A DNA stretch of 5,041 bases from Pseudomonadota bacterium (GTDB lineage: Bacteria; Pseudomonadota; Alphaproteobacteria; Rhizobiales; Rhizobiaceae). A program made the translations under genes and the position numbers. Location: positions 1 through 5,041 of the forward strand of contig JAEZXF010000350.1 of the NCBI GenBank assembly GCA_023419995.1, in the 5' to 3' direction. Each line of letters begins with the position of its first letter. The first letter of the stretch is position 1. Of the stretch, positions 1 through 5,041 are shown one piece after another. The notes under the pieces were generated by a model. The model was not told the DNA's origin, did no database searches, and saw nothing but the letters and a program-made list of their open reading frames with translations.

Positions 1-74
1 CCACATATACAGGGGTGATAGGTTCCGCCGCACGAAATCTAGATATTTCTTGGCCCCAAGGTACAGTATCGGCT

Positions 75-110
75 GACTCGGTGACAAGAGTCGGCCGGCC
101 GCTCGGAATC
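75..110. promoter_or_regulatory. Cluster of three GANTC (CcrM-type) methylation sites
   Basis: GACTC at 75-79, GAGTC at 88-92 and GAATC at 106-110 lie within 36 bases. Reading the whole window by eye, I found no other GANTC site. In alphaproteobacteria GANTC is methylated on adenine by CcrM, and the methylation state controls promoters, often together with GcrA. Such sites tend to be depleted in coding DNA and enriched in cell-cycle promoters. The cluster is a direct observation. The regulatory role, and whether it acts on argD or on a gene to the left of the window, is inferred. Confidence 0.6.
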
Positions 111-185
111 GGATTTTTCGGTTTTCCCCAACTTGGGCATCCGAAGGCAGGGCAAGGCCCCGCCGCGCCGGCGCAAGGCCGGGGC
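109..185. repeat. Nested inverted and direct repeats in the leader region
   Basis: TCGGAT (109-114) pairs with ATCCGA (139-144) and encloses CCCAA/TTGGG (127-137), giving one possible stem-loop. GCCCCG (157-162) pairs with CGGGGC (180-185) around a perfect 10-base palindrome at 165-174. The octamer GCAAGGCC occurs directly repeated at 152-159 and 173-180. Together with the terminator at 241-264 this could form a short structured RNA or leader, but I recognise no known RNA family and see no convincing promoter in front of it. Some of these short matches could be chance in GC-rich sequence. Confidence 0.3.
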
Positions 186-197
186 ATCATGACGTTT

Positions 198-212
198 CAT
201 TTGACACAAATG
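198..212. promoter_or_regulatory. Perfect dyad overlapping the -35 box (operator-like)
   Basis: CATTTG (198-203) and CAAATG (207-212) form a perfect 6-base inverted repeat separated by ACA. The dyad covers the TTGACA -35 hexamer, where a bound protein would block RNA polymerase. It does not match an operator I can name, and an ArgR site is not evident. The symmetry is seen directly; the operator role is inferred. Confidence 0.4.
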
Positions 213-229
213 GCTTGAAAGTCGATATA
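201..229 (+). promoter_or_regulatory. Candidate sigma-70 promoter for argD
   Basis: A perfect -35 hexamer TTGACA lies at 201-206. With a 17-base spacer it is followed by GATATA (224-229) as a weak -10; TATAGG at 226-231 is an alternative with a 19-base spacer. Transcription would begin near 236, giving a leader of about 65 bases before argD. The -35 box is sound. The -10 box is poor against the enteric consensus, though alphaproteobacterial -10 boxes are often loose. The predicted start lies immediately before the terminator hairpin, which is odd. Confidence 0.45.
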
Positions 230-240
230 GGTTGGCCTCC

Positions 241-264
241 GCCGCCCTTTGGGGCGGCTTTTTT
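241..264 (+). terminator. Rho-independent terminator upstream of argD
   Basis: GCCGCCC (241-247) pairs perfectly with GGGCGGC (252-258) around the loop TTTG, and six T residues follow at 259-264. This is a canonical intrinsic terminator on the plus strand. It ends 37 bases before the argD start codon. It may end a transcript from the left of the window or a short RNA starting within positions 1-235, or it may act as an attenuator for argD. On the minus strand it has no T-run after the stem, so it works in one direction only. Confidence 0.8.
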
Positions 265-288
265 GATTGTTCGTGACGAGCCACGATC

Positions 289-295
289 GGAGAGG
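289..295 (+). promoter_or_regulatory. argD ribosome binding site, deciding the start
   Basis: GGAGAGG stands six bases before the ATG at 302, an ideal spacing. Another ATG at 297 lies one base after the motif and is followed at once by TAA, so it is a start-stop pair and not the gene start. Longer in-frame extensions upstream would read through the terminator and have no such motif. Confidence 0.75.
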
Positions 296-301
296 CATGT
301 A

Positions 302-1501
302 ATGAGCGGTTCGGCGCTTTACGAGACCTTTGCCCGTGCGCCCCTGGCGTTCGAGCGGGGAGAGGGAAGCTGGCTGATAACGGAGACCGGCGAGCGATAT
401 CTCGACTTCGCGGCCGGCATCGCGGTCAATTCGCTCGGCCATTGCCATCCGCATCTCGTCGCCGCGCTCACCGAGCAGGCCAACAGGCTGTGGCACGTCT
501 CCAACCTCTACCAGATCCCCGGCCAGTCGCGGCTGGCGGAGCGTCTGGCCGAGGCCACCTTCGCCGACCGCGTGTTCTTCACCAATTCCGGCGCCGAGGC
601 GCTGGAATGCGCGATCAAGACGGCGCGCCGCTACCACTATGTCAACGGCCAGCCCGAGCGCTACCGCACCATCACCTTCGAGGGCGCCTTCCACGGCCGC
701 ACGCTGGCGACCATCGCCGCCGGCGGCCAGCAGAAATATCTCGACGGCTTCGGCCCCAAGGTCGACGGCTTCGACCAGGTGCCGTTCGGGGACATCGAGG
801 CGGTCGAGAAGGCGATCGTCCCCGAGACCGCCGCGATCCTGATCGAGCCGGTGCAGGGCGAGGGCGGCATCCGCTTCGTGCCGGCGCCCTTCATCGAGAA
901 GCTGCGCGCCCTTTGCGACAGGCACGGCCTGCTCCTGATCCTCGACGAGGTGCAGTCGGGCGTCGGCCGCACCGGCAAGCTCTTCGCCTACGAGTGGGCG
1001 GGCATTGAGCCCGATATCATGGCCATCGCCAAGGGCATCGGCGGCGGCTTCCCGCTCGGCGCCTGCCTCGCCACCGAGAAGGCGGCGACCGGCATGACCC
1101 CCGGCGTGCACGGCACGACCTTCGGCGGCAACCCGCTGGCCATGGCGGTCGGCAACGCCGTGCTCGACGTGGTGCTGGAGGACGGCTTCCTCCAGTCGGT
1201 GCGCGACCGCGCGCTCGTCGCCCGCCAGGCGCTCGCCTCAGTGGTGGACGAGTTCCCGCAGGTGTTCGAGGAGGTACGCGGCACCGGCCTGTTCCTCGGC
1301 CTGAAGTGCCGCGTCGCCAACACGGCGGTCGCCGCCGCGCTGCGCGATGCGAAGCTTCTGTCCGTGCCGGCCGGCGACAATGTCGTGCGGCTCCTGCCGC
1401 CGCTCACCGTCAGCGACGAGGAGATCCGCGACGCCGTGGAGCGCATCCGCGCCGCCGCCGCGACCCTGGCCGCGCCCGCGCTCGAAAAGGCTGTGTCATG
1501 A
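302..1501 (+). CDS. argD: Acetylornithine aminotransferase ArgD
   Basis: This 399-residue cytoplasmic enzyme is a class-III, PLP-dependent aminotransferase. It converts N-acetylglutamate 5-semialdehyde and glutamate to N-acetylornithine and 2-oxoglutarate in arginine synthesis; many family members also handle the succinyl-diaminopimelate step of lysine synthesis. Visible motifs in order are NSGAEA (95-100, phosphate binding), FHGRT (130-134), [12 protein letters not shown] (214-225, with Asp215 holding the pyridine nitrogen), the Schiff-base lysine Lys244 in [20 protein letters not shown] (272-278) and RLLPPL (363-368). Length is normal for the family and all key residues are present. The start at 302 is set by the GGAGAGG site; the frame is open farther upstream only through the terminator. 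The stop overlaps the argF start as ATGA, which points to translational coupling. The motifs cannot exclude another ornithine-type aminotransferase, but the argF partner supports argD. Confidence 0.96.
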   Translation: MSGSALYETFARAPLAFERGEGSWLITETGERYLDFAAGIAVNSLGHCHPHLVAALTEQANRLWHVSNLYQIPGQSRLAERLAEATFADRVFFTNSGAEALECAIKTARRYHYVNGQPERYRTITFEGAFHGRTLATIAAGGQQKYLDGFGPKVDGFDQVPFGDIEAVEKAIVPETAAILIEPVQGEGGIRFVPAPFIEKLRALCDRHGLLLILDEVQSGVGRTGKLFAYEWAGIEPDIMAIAKGIGGGFPLGACLATEKAATGMTPGVHGTTFGGNPLAMAVGNAVLDVVLEDGFLQSVRDRALVARQALASVVDEFPQVFEEVRGTGLFLGLKCRVANTAVAAALRDAKLLSVPAGDNVVRLLPPLTVSDEEIRDAVERIRAAAATLAAPALEKAVS

Positions 1502-2415
1502 GCGGAACCTTCCGGCATTTCCTCGATCTCTCCGCCGTCTCCTCCGCCGACCTGCGCACCATCCTCGACGACGCCCGCGCGCGAAAGCACCGCCTGAAGG
1601 CCGGCAACGTCGAGAAGCCGCTCGCCGGCAAGGTGCTGGCGATGATCTTCGAGAAGCCGTCGACCCGGACGCGCGTGTCCTTCGACGTCGGCATGCGCCA
1701 GCTCGGCGGCGAGACGGTGATGCTGACCGGCACGGAAATGCAGCTCGGCCGCTCCGAGACCATCGCCGACACGGCCAAGGTGCTGTCGCGCTACGTCGAC
1801 GCCATCATGATCCGCACTACGGTCCACGACCGGCTGCTGGAGCTGGCCGAGCATGCGACGGTTCCCGTCATCAACGGCCTCACCGACGACACCCACCCCT
1901 GCCAGATCATGGCCGACGTGATGACCTACGAGGAGCATCGCGGCCCGGTCAAGGACAGGCTGTTCGCCTGGACCGGCGACGGCAACAACGTGCTTCACTC
2001 GCTGATGGAGGCTTCGGCCCGCCTCGATTTCCGGCTCAACATCGCCGTGCCCGAGGGCAGCGACCCGTCGCGCAAGTTCCTCGACTGGTCGCTCGCCAAC
2101 GGCGGCCGCGTCGCCGTCATGCGCTCGCCGCGGGAAGCGGTGGCGGGCGCCGACTGCGTCGTCACCGACACCTGGGTGTCGATGGGGCAGGAGCACCGCG
2201 CCCGCGGCCACAACGTCTTCGTGCCCTATCAGGTCAACGAGGAGCTGATGGCGCATGCGAAGCCCGACGCGCTGTTCATGCACTGCCTGCCGGCCCACCG
2301 CGGCGAGGAGGTGACCGACGAGGTCATCGACGGCCCGCATTCGGTGGTGTTCGACGAGGCCGAGAACCGCATGCACGCGCAGAAGGCGGTCCTTGCTTGG
2401 TGCCTGGGCGCTTGA
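1498..2415 (+). CDS. argF: Ornithine carbamoyltransferase ArgF
   Basis: This 305-residue cytoplasmic enzyme transfers the carbamoyl group of carbamoyl phosphate to ornithine, giving citrulline, the step that follows ornithine formation in arginine synthesis. The N-terminal domain has the carbamoyl-phosphate motif STRTR (55-59) and HPCQ (133-136). The C-terminal domain has DTWVSMGQE (224-232), the ornithine-binding SMG loop, and [10 protein letters not shown] (262-271) with the catalytic cysteine Cys263. Length is typical for bacterial OTCs, which act as trimers. The ATG overlaps the argD stop by four bases, and AAAAGG (1485-1490) sits seven bases upstream inside argD. An in-frame ORF extends back into argD from 1306, but that part is argD read in another frame, so the start at 1498 is preferred. 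HCLP and SMG distinguish it from aspartate carbamoyltransferase. The symbol argF follows usage; argI is used for the same enzyme elsewhere. Confidence 0.97.
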   Translation: MSGTFRHFLDLSAVSSADLRTILDDARARKHRLKAGNVEKPLAGKVLAMIFEKPSTRTRVSFDVGMRQLGGETVMLTGTEMQLGRSETIADTAKVLSRYVDAIMIRTTVHDRLLELAEHATVPVINGLTDDTHPCQIMADVMTYEEHRGPVKDRLFAWTGDGNNVLHSLMEASARLDFRLNIAVPEGSDPSRKFLDWSLANGGRVAVMRSPREAVAGADCVVTDTWVSMGQEHRARGHNVFVPYQVNEELMAHAKPDALFMHCLPAHRGEEVTDEVIDGPHSVVFDEAENRMHAQKAVLAWCLGA

Positions 2416-2529
2416 TCGCGGCCGGGCACGTGCCTATGTAACGGCCTTGCCCATTCACTGCAGGCGTCCTGGCCGCACCCGCCGCAAGGCGACGTCGGCC
2501 GTCGCGCATCCACGGACAGGATCATTCAG
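2416..2529. other. argF-hslO intergenic gap
   Basis: This 114-base gap holds no gene. GGCACGTGCC (2425-2434) is a perfect 10-base palindrome shortly after the argF stop but has no T-run, so it is not a convincing terminator. I see no clear promoter. AGGA (2518-2521), eight bases before the GTG at 2530, serves as the hslO ribosome binding site. Read-through from argF is therefore plausible. Confidence 0.5.
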
Positions 2530-3519
2530 GTGACTGAGACGGAAATCAGGCTCGGCGAGTTCGACTTCGCCGGCGACGACCATGTGGTGCCCTTCGAGGT
2601 GGCCGCGCTCGACGCGCGCGGGCGCGCGGTCCAGCTCGGCTCCGTGCTCGACGCGATCCTGCCGCGCCACGACTATCCCGAGCCGGTGGCGAACCTCCTC
2701 GCCGAGGCGATGGTGCTGACCGTGCTTCTCGGCACGACGCTCAAGTTCGACGGCCAGTTCATCGTCCAGACCCGCACCGACGGGCCGGTGGACCTGCTGG
2801 TGGCGGATTTCTCGACGCCGCACTCGCTGCGCGCCTATGCCCGCTTCGACCAGGAGCGGCTGGACGCGGCCGTCGCCGAGGGCCGGACGTCGCCCGCCGA
2901 GCTTCTCGGCACCGGCGTGCTGGCGCTGACCGTCGACCAGGGCGCCTACACCCAGCGCTACCAGGGCATCGTCCAGCTCGACGGCACGTCGCTGGAGGAG
3001 GTCGCGCGCACCTATTTCCGCCAGTCGGAGCAGATCCCGACCGACGTGCGGCTGGCCGTGACCCGCCAGATCGTGCCCGGTGCGGACGGTCCCGTGGCGC
3101 ACTGGCGCGCCGGCGGCCTGATCGTCCAGTTCCTGCCCTCCGCGCCCGAGCGCATGCGCCAGCCGGATCTGCCCGGCGGCGACGGCGACGAGGACGACGC
3201 CACCGACATGATCGACGACGCCTGGACCGAGGTCCGCGCGCTGGTCGCCACCATCTCGCCGGACGAGCTGTTCGATCCGACGGTCAGCTCCGAGCGGCTG
3301 CTCTACCGCCTGTTCCACGAACACGGCGTGCGGGTGTTCGAGGGCATCGGCGTCATCGACAATTGCTCGTGCTCGGAGGAGAAGGTGCGTTCCATCCTCG
3401 GCAGCTTCACCGCCGAGGAAATTGCGGAAAGCACCGAGGAAGGCGTCATCAGCGTCACCTGCGAGTTCTGCTCCAAGCGCTACCGGTTCGATCCTGCCGA
3501 TTTTGTCGCGGCGCGCTGA
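2530..3519 (+). CDS. hslO: Hsp33 redox-regulated chaperone HslO
   Basis: This 329-residue cytoplasmic holdase is kept inactive when reduced with zinc bound, and it unfolds and binds aggregation-prone proteins after oxidation. The C-terminal zinc switch is complete: CSC (Cys279 and Cys281) and CEFC (Cys311 and Cys314), with 29 residues between the pairs, as in the family. The N-terminal chaperone domain shows the conserved TDGPVDLLVADF region (83-94). The start is GTG with a modest AGGA eight bases before it; no in-frame ATG precedes residue 61, so GTG is the natural choice. The protein is longer than the E. coli protein (about 292 residues), partly because of an acidic insert at about 213-231 (DGDEDDATDMIDD) ahead of the redox linker. 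It lies 114 bases after argF on the same strand, a linkage I associate with Rhizobiales, and may share the arg transcript. Confidence 0.96.
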   Translation: MTETEIRLGEFDFAGDDHVVPFEVAALDARGRAVQLGSVLDAILPRHDYPEPVANLLAEAMVLTVLLGTTLKFDGQFIVQTRTDGPVDLLVADFSTPHSLRAYARFDQERLDAAVAEGRTSPAELLGTGVLALTVDQGAYTQRYQGIVQLDGTSLEEVARTYFRQSEQIPTDVRLAVTRQIVPGADGPVAHWRAGGLIVQFLPSAPERMRQPDLPGGDGDEDDATDMIDDAWTEVRALVATISPDELFDPTVSSERLLYRLFHEHGVRVFEGIGVIDNCSCSEEKVRSILGSFTAEEIAESTEEGVISVTCEFCSKRYRFDPADFVAAR

Positions 3520-3583
3520 CCGCCTCCGTCCTTGAACGCCGCGCCGCAGTGTGCATGCTGTCCCGGTGGGTAGGGCGGCAGAC

Positions 3584-3589
3584 AAGGAG
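3584..3589 (+). promoter_or_regulatory. Ribosome binding site for the lysozyme inhibitor
   Basis: AAGGAG lies six bases before the ATG at 3596. It sets the start there rather than at the earlier in-frame ATG at 3551, which would place 15 non-hydrophobic residues in front of a good signal peptide. Confidence 0.75.
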
Positions 3590-3595
3590 CTTCCC

Positions 3596-3964
3596 ATGCG
3601 CATTGCGGCACTGGTGGCGGGCGGCCTCGCTCTGGCGACGGCTTCGGCGGCAGCGGCCGCCGAGGTGTCCGTCACCCTCTCGATCCCCGTTACCGGCGCG
3701 ACGAGCGTCAATTCGACCGCCGTCGCCTATGAATGCGCCGGCCGTGCCGTCACCGCGACCTATGTCAATGCCGGCTCGGTCTCGCTCGCCGTGCTCGAGG
3801 TCGACGGCGAGACTGTCGTGGCGTCGAACGTCGTCTCCGCCTCCGGCGCCCGCTATGCCGGCGGGCGGTATGTCTGGTGGACGAAGGGCGAGGAGGCCGA
3901 CCTCTACGACCTGACGCAGGGCGGCGAGGATACGCCGGCGGCGCGCTGTGCCACGGCAGGCTGA
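3596..3964 (+). CDS. Periplasmic MliC/PliC-type lysozyme inhibitor
   Basis: This 122-residue protein has a signal peptide (MRIAAL, then a hydrophobic alanine-rich stretch) with a likely signal peptidase I cut after Ala22 (AAA before EVSV). There is no lipobox cysteine, so it should be a soluble periplasmic (PliC-like) protein and not a lipoprotein like E. coli MliC. The mature part begins the domain with VAYECAG (43-49) and carries the family signature SGARY (83-87), then WWTKG (94-98). Ser83 and Lys97 are 14 residues apart, the same separation as the serine and lysine that MliC inserts into the lysozyme active site. Cys47 and Cys118 could form the stabilising disulfide. The family blocks C-type lysozyme, protecting peptidoglycan from host or grazer enzymes. 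It lies 76 bases after hslO with its own strong ribosome binding site. I see no clear terminator before it, so it may be the tail of the same operon. The family call is made from motifs alone. Confidence 0.82.
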   Translation: MRIAALVAGGLALATASAAAAAEVSVTLSIPVTGATSVNSTAVAYECAGRAVTATYVNAGSVSLAVLEVDGETVVASNVVSASGARYAGGRYVWWTKGEEADLYDLTQGGEDTPAARCATAG

Positions 3965-4088
3965 AGCCCGGCGGGCGCCTCCCGGCGCGGACGAGACGTG
4001 GTTAACGCCGCGGGAAAGCACTCGTAAACCCGTTCGCCCGATGCTGGTGCCGTCTTTGCGGGCGGCGCAGGGCACACGGTGGAGCGCC
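3965..4088. other. Gap after the lysozyme inhibitor gene
   Basis: This 124-base gap has no supported gene. A short GCCC/GGGC stem (3967-3977) follows the stop without a T-run. A single TTAACC (minus strand, within 4000-4006) resembles a CtrA half-site but has no partner at the required spacing. An in-frame ATG at 4041 lacks a ribosome binding site and is not taken as the start of the next gene. Confidence 0.4.
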
Positions 4089-4248
4089 ATGGCTTTCAGG
4101 CTGGTTCTCGTCGTCGCCGGCGTCGCGATGTTCGCATGGTCGTTCTCGCCTGGTCGAGTTCGAGGACGGGACCATCCGGCCCGAGAACGCGCAGGTGGCC
4201 TGCCGCGGGCTGGGCGGCGACGGCTGCACCCGCCCGGCGGCGCGCTGA
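4089..4248 (+). pseudogene. Small membrane-anchored or secreted protein, apparently frameshifted
   Basis: An ATG at 4089, preceded four bases upstream by GGAG (4081-4084), opens a hydrophobic stretch of about 19 residues, MAFRLVLVVAGVAMFAWSF, that looks like a signal or anchor segment. In that frame the sequence turns into arginine-rich, low-quality codons after about 4150 and stops at 4265. In the frame one base over, 4153-4245 reads VEFEDGTIRPENAQVACRG and then LGGDGCTRPAAR with a stop at 4246-4248. All 31 of those codons end in G or C, the coding signature of the neighbours. One extra base (for example in the CC at 4149-4150) or loss of two bases (such as a CG from a CGCG run) would rejoin them into a protein of about 52-54 residues. 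I do not recognise the family. It is either a real frameshift, a sequencing error, or less likely a recoding site. Confidence 0.55.
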
Positions 4249-4328
4249 GGCGTAGGCAAGCTTAATGAATAGTCAACGGATAAGGTGCACCATCCGGTCG
4301 ACGGGGACAGGGTTTGCGGGCCGGTCGG
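4249..4328 (+). promoter_or_regulatory. AT-enriched gap that may hold a promoter for the 91-aa gene
   Basis: Positions 4260-4285 are clearly richer in A and T than the surrounding coding DNA, which often marks a promoter here. I cannot pick convincing -35 and -10 boxes; GGATAA (4278-4283) is the best -10-like hexamer but has no good partner upstream. No terminator is visible for the preceding small gene. Confidence 0.25.
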
Positions 4329-4604
4329 ATGACGGACACATTTGCCACGCGCGCCGAGATGCGCGAGGAGACGGCGGAAGCCGTCTGCGAGATTGCGATC
4401 TGCATCGCCCGCGCGATCCACGAGATCGACCCGCAGGCGCACCGGCGCATGAACTTCAACGCCGGCAAGGCCTACAACCGCCTGATCGCCGAGCGGCGCA
4501 CGCTGGCCGCCGACATCCTCTACCGCTTCGGCCGCGCCCTCATGGACGAGGATCTGTTCCCCGAAGCCGACGGTGCCGCGTCCGGCCTGCCCGACGAGGA
4601 GTGA
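4329..4604 (+). CDS. Uncharacterised small helical protein, 91 aa
   Basis: I do not recognise this protein. It has 91 residues, is soluble, has no signal peptide or membrane segment, and should be almost wholly alpha-helical. A charged, alanine-rich first part (residues 5-32) holds Cys20 and Cys25 in CEIAIC. A central conserved-looking segment follows, NFNAGKAYNRLIAERRTLAA (42-61). The tail is acidic (residues 73-91). Third codon positions are rich in G and C as in the neighbours, which supports real coding. ATG at 4329 is preferred, but its ribosome binding site is weak; a TTG at 4314 would add five residues and follows ACAGGG closely. It converges with apaG, the stop codons lying nine bases apart within one stem-loop. 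It could be a lineage-restricted hypothetical protein of Rhizobiales. Confidence 0.72.
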   Translation: MTDTFATRAEMREETAEAVCEIAICIARAIHEIDPQAHRRMNFNAGKAYNRLIAERRTLAADILYRFGRALMDEDLFPEADGAASGLPDEE

Positions 4605-4616
4605 GCCGCCGGCTCA
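4602..4616. terminator. Perfect stem-loop holding both convergent stop codons
   Basis: TGAGCC (4602-4607) pairs with GGCTCA (4611-4616) around the loop GCC. The left TGA is the stop of the 91-aa gene, and the right TCA is the apaG stop read on the other strand. The position between convergent genes suggests a compact bidirectional terminator, but the stem is only six pairs and no T-run follows on either side, so intrinsic termination would be weak. Confidence 0.4.
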
Positions 4617-5006
4617 GTTCACCGAGCGGGTGCTGTCCGGCAGATCGAGCGAGAACGCCGGTATGCCGATCTCGAAGAAGTCGTCCGTGCCGCTCCTGAC
4701 CGTATAGCTGCCGACCATGAAGCCCGAGGGCGTGCGCAGCGGGCATCCCGACGTGTACTGGAAGCTGTCGCCGGGGCCGAGCTCCGGCTGCTCGCCGACG
4801 ACGCCGGGACCGCGCACCTCCTCGACCCGCCCCCAGCCGTCGGTGATGCGCCAGTAGCGCGCGAGCACCTGGATCTGGCTGTCGGAGTGGTTGGCGATGG
4901 TGACGCGGTAGCCCCAGACGTAGCGCGCGTCCTCCGGGTCGGATTTCTCCGCCAGATAGAACGGCTCGACCGCCACTTCGATATCGCGCGTCACGCTGCG
5001 GTACAT
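4614..5006 (-). CDS. apaG: ApaG (DUF525, FN3-like protein)
   Basis: This 130-residue cytoplasmic protein matches the ApaG family along its length. Hallmarks are the segment [20 protein letters not shown] (61-80) with the glycine-rich GPGVVG core, YTSGCPL (84-90), GFMVGSY (95-101) and the IPAFSLD end (115-121). The fold is a fibronectin-III-like beta sandwich. The biochemical role is not settled; in enterobacteria apaG lies with apaH and ksgA, and the Salmonella homologue CorD is linked to cobalt resistance and magnesium efflux. Length is usual for the family. The ATG at 5006-5004 is preceded on the minus strand by GGGTGGAAG, an acceptable ribosome binding site. The gene is complete, and only 35 bases of its upstream region lie in the window, so its promoter cannot be judged. 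Confidence 0.96.
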   Translation of the reverse strand: MYRSVTRDIEVAVEPFYLAEKSDPEDARYVWGYRVTIANHSDSQIQVLARYWRITDGWGRVEEVRGPGVVGEQPELGPGDSFQYTSGCPLRTPSGFMVGSYTVRSGTDDFFEIGIPAFSLDLPDSTRSVN

Positions 5007-5041
5007 TCTTCCACCCGCCGGAGGCGGTCAGTGTTGCATCC

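Larger units (their letters stand above)
1..301. other. Non-coding control region upstream of argD
   Basis: I see no credible gene here. Both short open frames lack normal codon bias, and the longer forward frame runs through the later promoter and hairpin elements. The stretch is richer in A and T than the rest of the window, especially in its first 60 bases. It holds a GANTC cluster, inverted repeats, a -35-like TTGACA and an intrinsic terminator, each listed separately. From memory, in several Rhizobiales including Brucella the neighbour of argD on this side is the cell-cycle regulator gene gcrA. If that holds here, this could be a shared or divergent control region, but no part of gcrA lies inside the window, so this is inference. 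Confidence 0.7.

Noticed and set aside
122..130. TTTTCCCCA resembling a DnaA box
   Set aside because: Two mismatches to the TTATCCACA consensus and no second box nearby.
189..218. Possible arginine attenuation leader peptide (nine codons, MTFHLTQMA) before the terminator
   Set aside because: It contains no arginine codons, so classical arginine attenuation is not supported.
197..1111. Minus-strand frame of 304 codons opposite argD
   Set aside because: Antisense shadow that also runs through the terminator region; no recognisable domain.
988..2376. Long open frame of 462 codons on the minus strand across argD and argF
   Set aside because: It lies opposite two certain enzymes, has odd His/Arg/Ala-rich composition and no domain; long antisense frames are expected in DNA this rich in G and C.
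2425..2434. Palindrome GGCACGTGCC after argF as a terminator
   Set aside because: No loop space and no T-run; 10-base palindromes of G and C are common here.
2455..3711. Long minus-strand frame of 418 codons opposite hslO
   Set aside because: Same reason: it is the antisense shadow of a complete, motif-confirmed Hsp33 gene.
4000..4030. Possible CtrA site around GGTTAAC
   Set aside because: Only one half-site; no second TTAA at the required seven-base spacing.
4265..4699. Forward frame of 144 codons overlapping the 91-aa gene and apaG
   Set aside because: Arginine-rich out-of-frame translation that crosses into apaG; the 91-aa frame has the better codon use.

Overview
The window looks like chromosomal core DNA from a GC-rich alphaproteobacterium, most likely a Hyphomicrobiales/Rhizobiales member of the Phyllobacteriaceae–Rhizobiaceae type. 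The grounds are very high G/C at third codon positions, the argD-argF-hslO gene order (an arrangement I associate with rhizobia and Brucella), a nearby apaG, and GANTC (CcrM-type) sites clustered in a control region. The genus cannot be fixed from the sequence alone. No mobile element, CRISPR array, tRNA or rRNA is visible.

Layout. Positions 1-301 hold no convincing gene. This is a relatively AT-rich control region with three GANTC methylation sites (75-110), a structured GC-rich stretch with inverted and direct repeats (109-185), a perfect TTGACA box embedded in a CATTTG-N3-CAAATG dyad (198-212), and a textbook intrinsic terminator (241-264) only about 40 bases before argD. Then follow argD (302-1501) and argF (1498-2415), which overlap by ATGA. 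After a 114-bp gap comes hslO (2530-3519, GTG start), then a secreted MliC/PliC-type lysozyme inhibitor (3596-3964). A small gene that appears frameshifted lies at 4089-4248, and an uncharacterised 91-aa helical protein at 4329-4604. apaG (4614-5006) is on the opposite strand and converges with the 91-aa gene. A perfect 15-bp stem-loop between the two carries both stop codons.

How the genes work together. ArgD makes N-acetylornithine, whose deacetylated product ornithine is carbamoylated by ArgF to citrulline, so the first two genes are adjacent steps of arginine synthesis and are translationally coupled. HslO (Hsp33) is a redox-switched holdase, probably read from the same transcript. The lysozyme inhibitor has its own strong ribosome binding site and acts in the periplasm. 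The two small downstream ORFs have no function I can name. ApaG is a conserved FN3-like protein of poorly defined role.

The metabolic genes are ordinary. The parts most worth a second look are the argD upstream region (GANTC triad, dyad on the -35 box, terminator within the leader), the broken small gene at 4089-4248, and the shared-stop stem-loop at 4602-4616. I found no clear evidence of a wholly new system.
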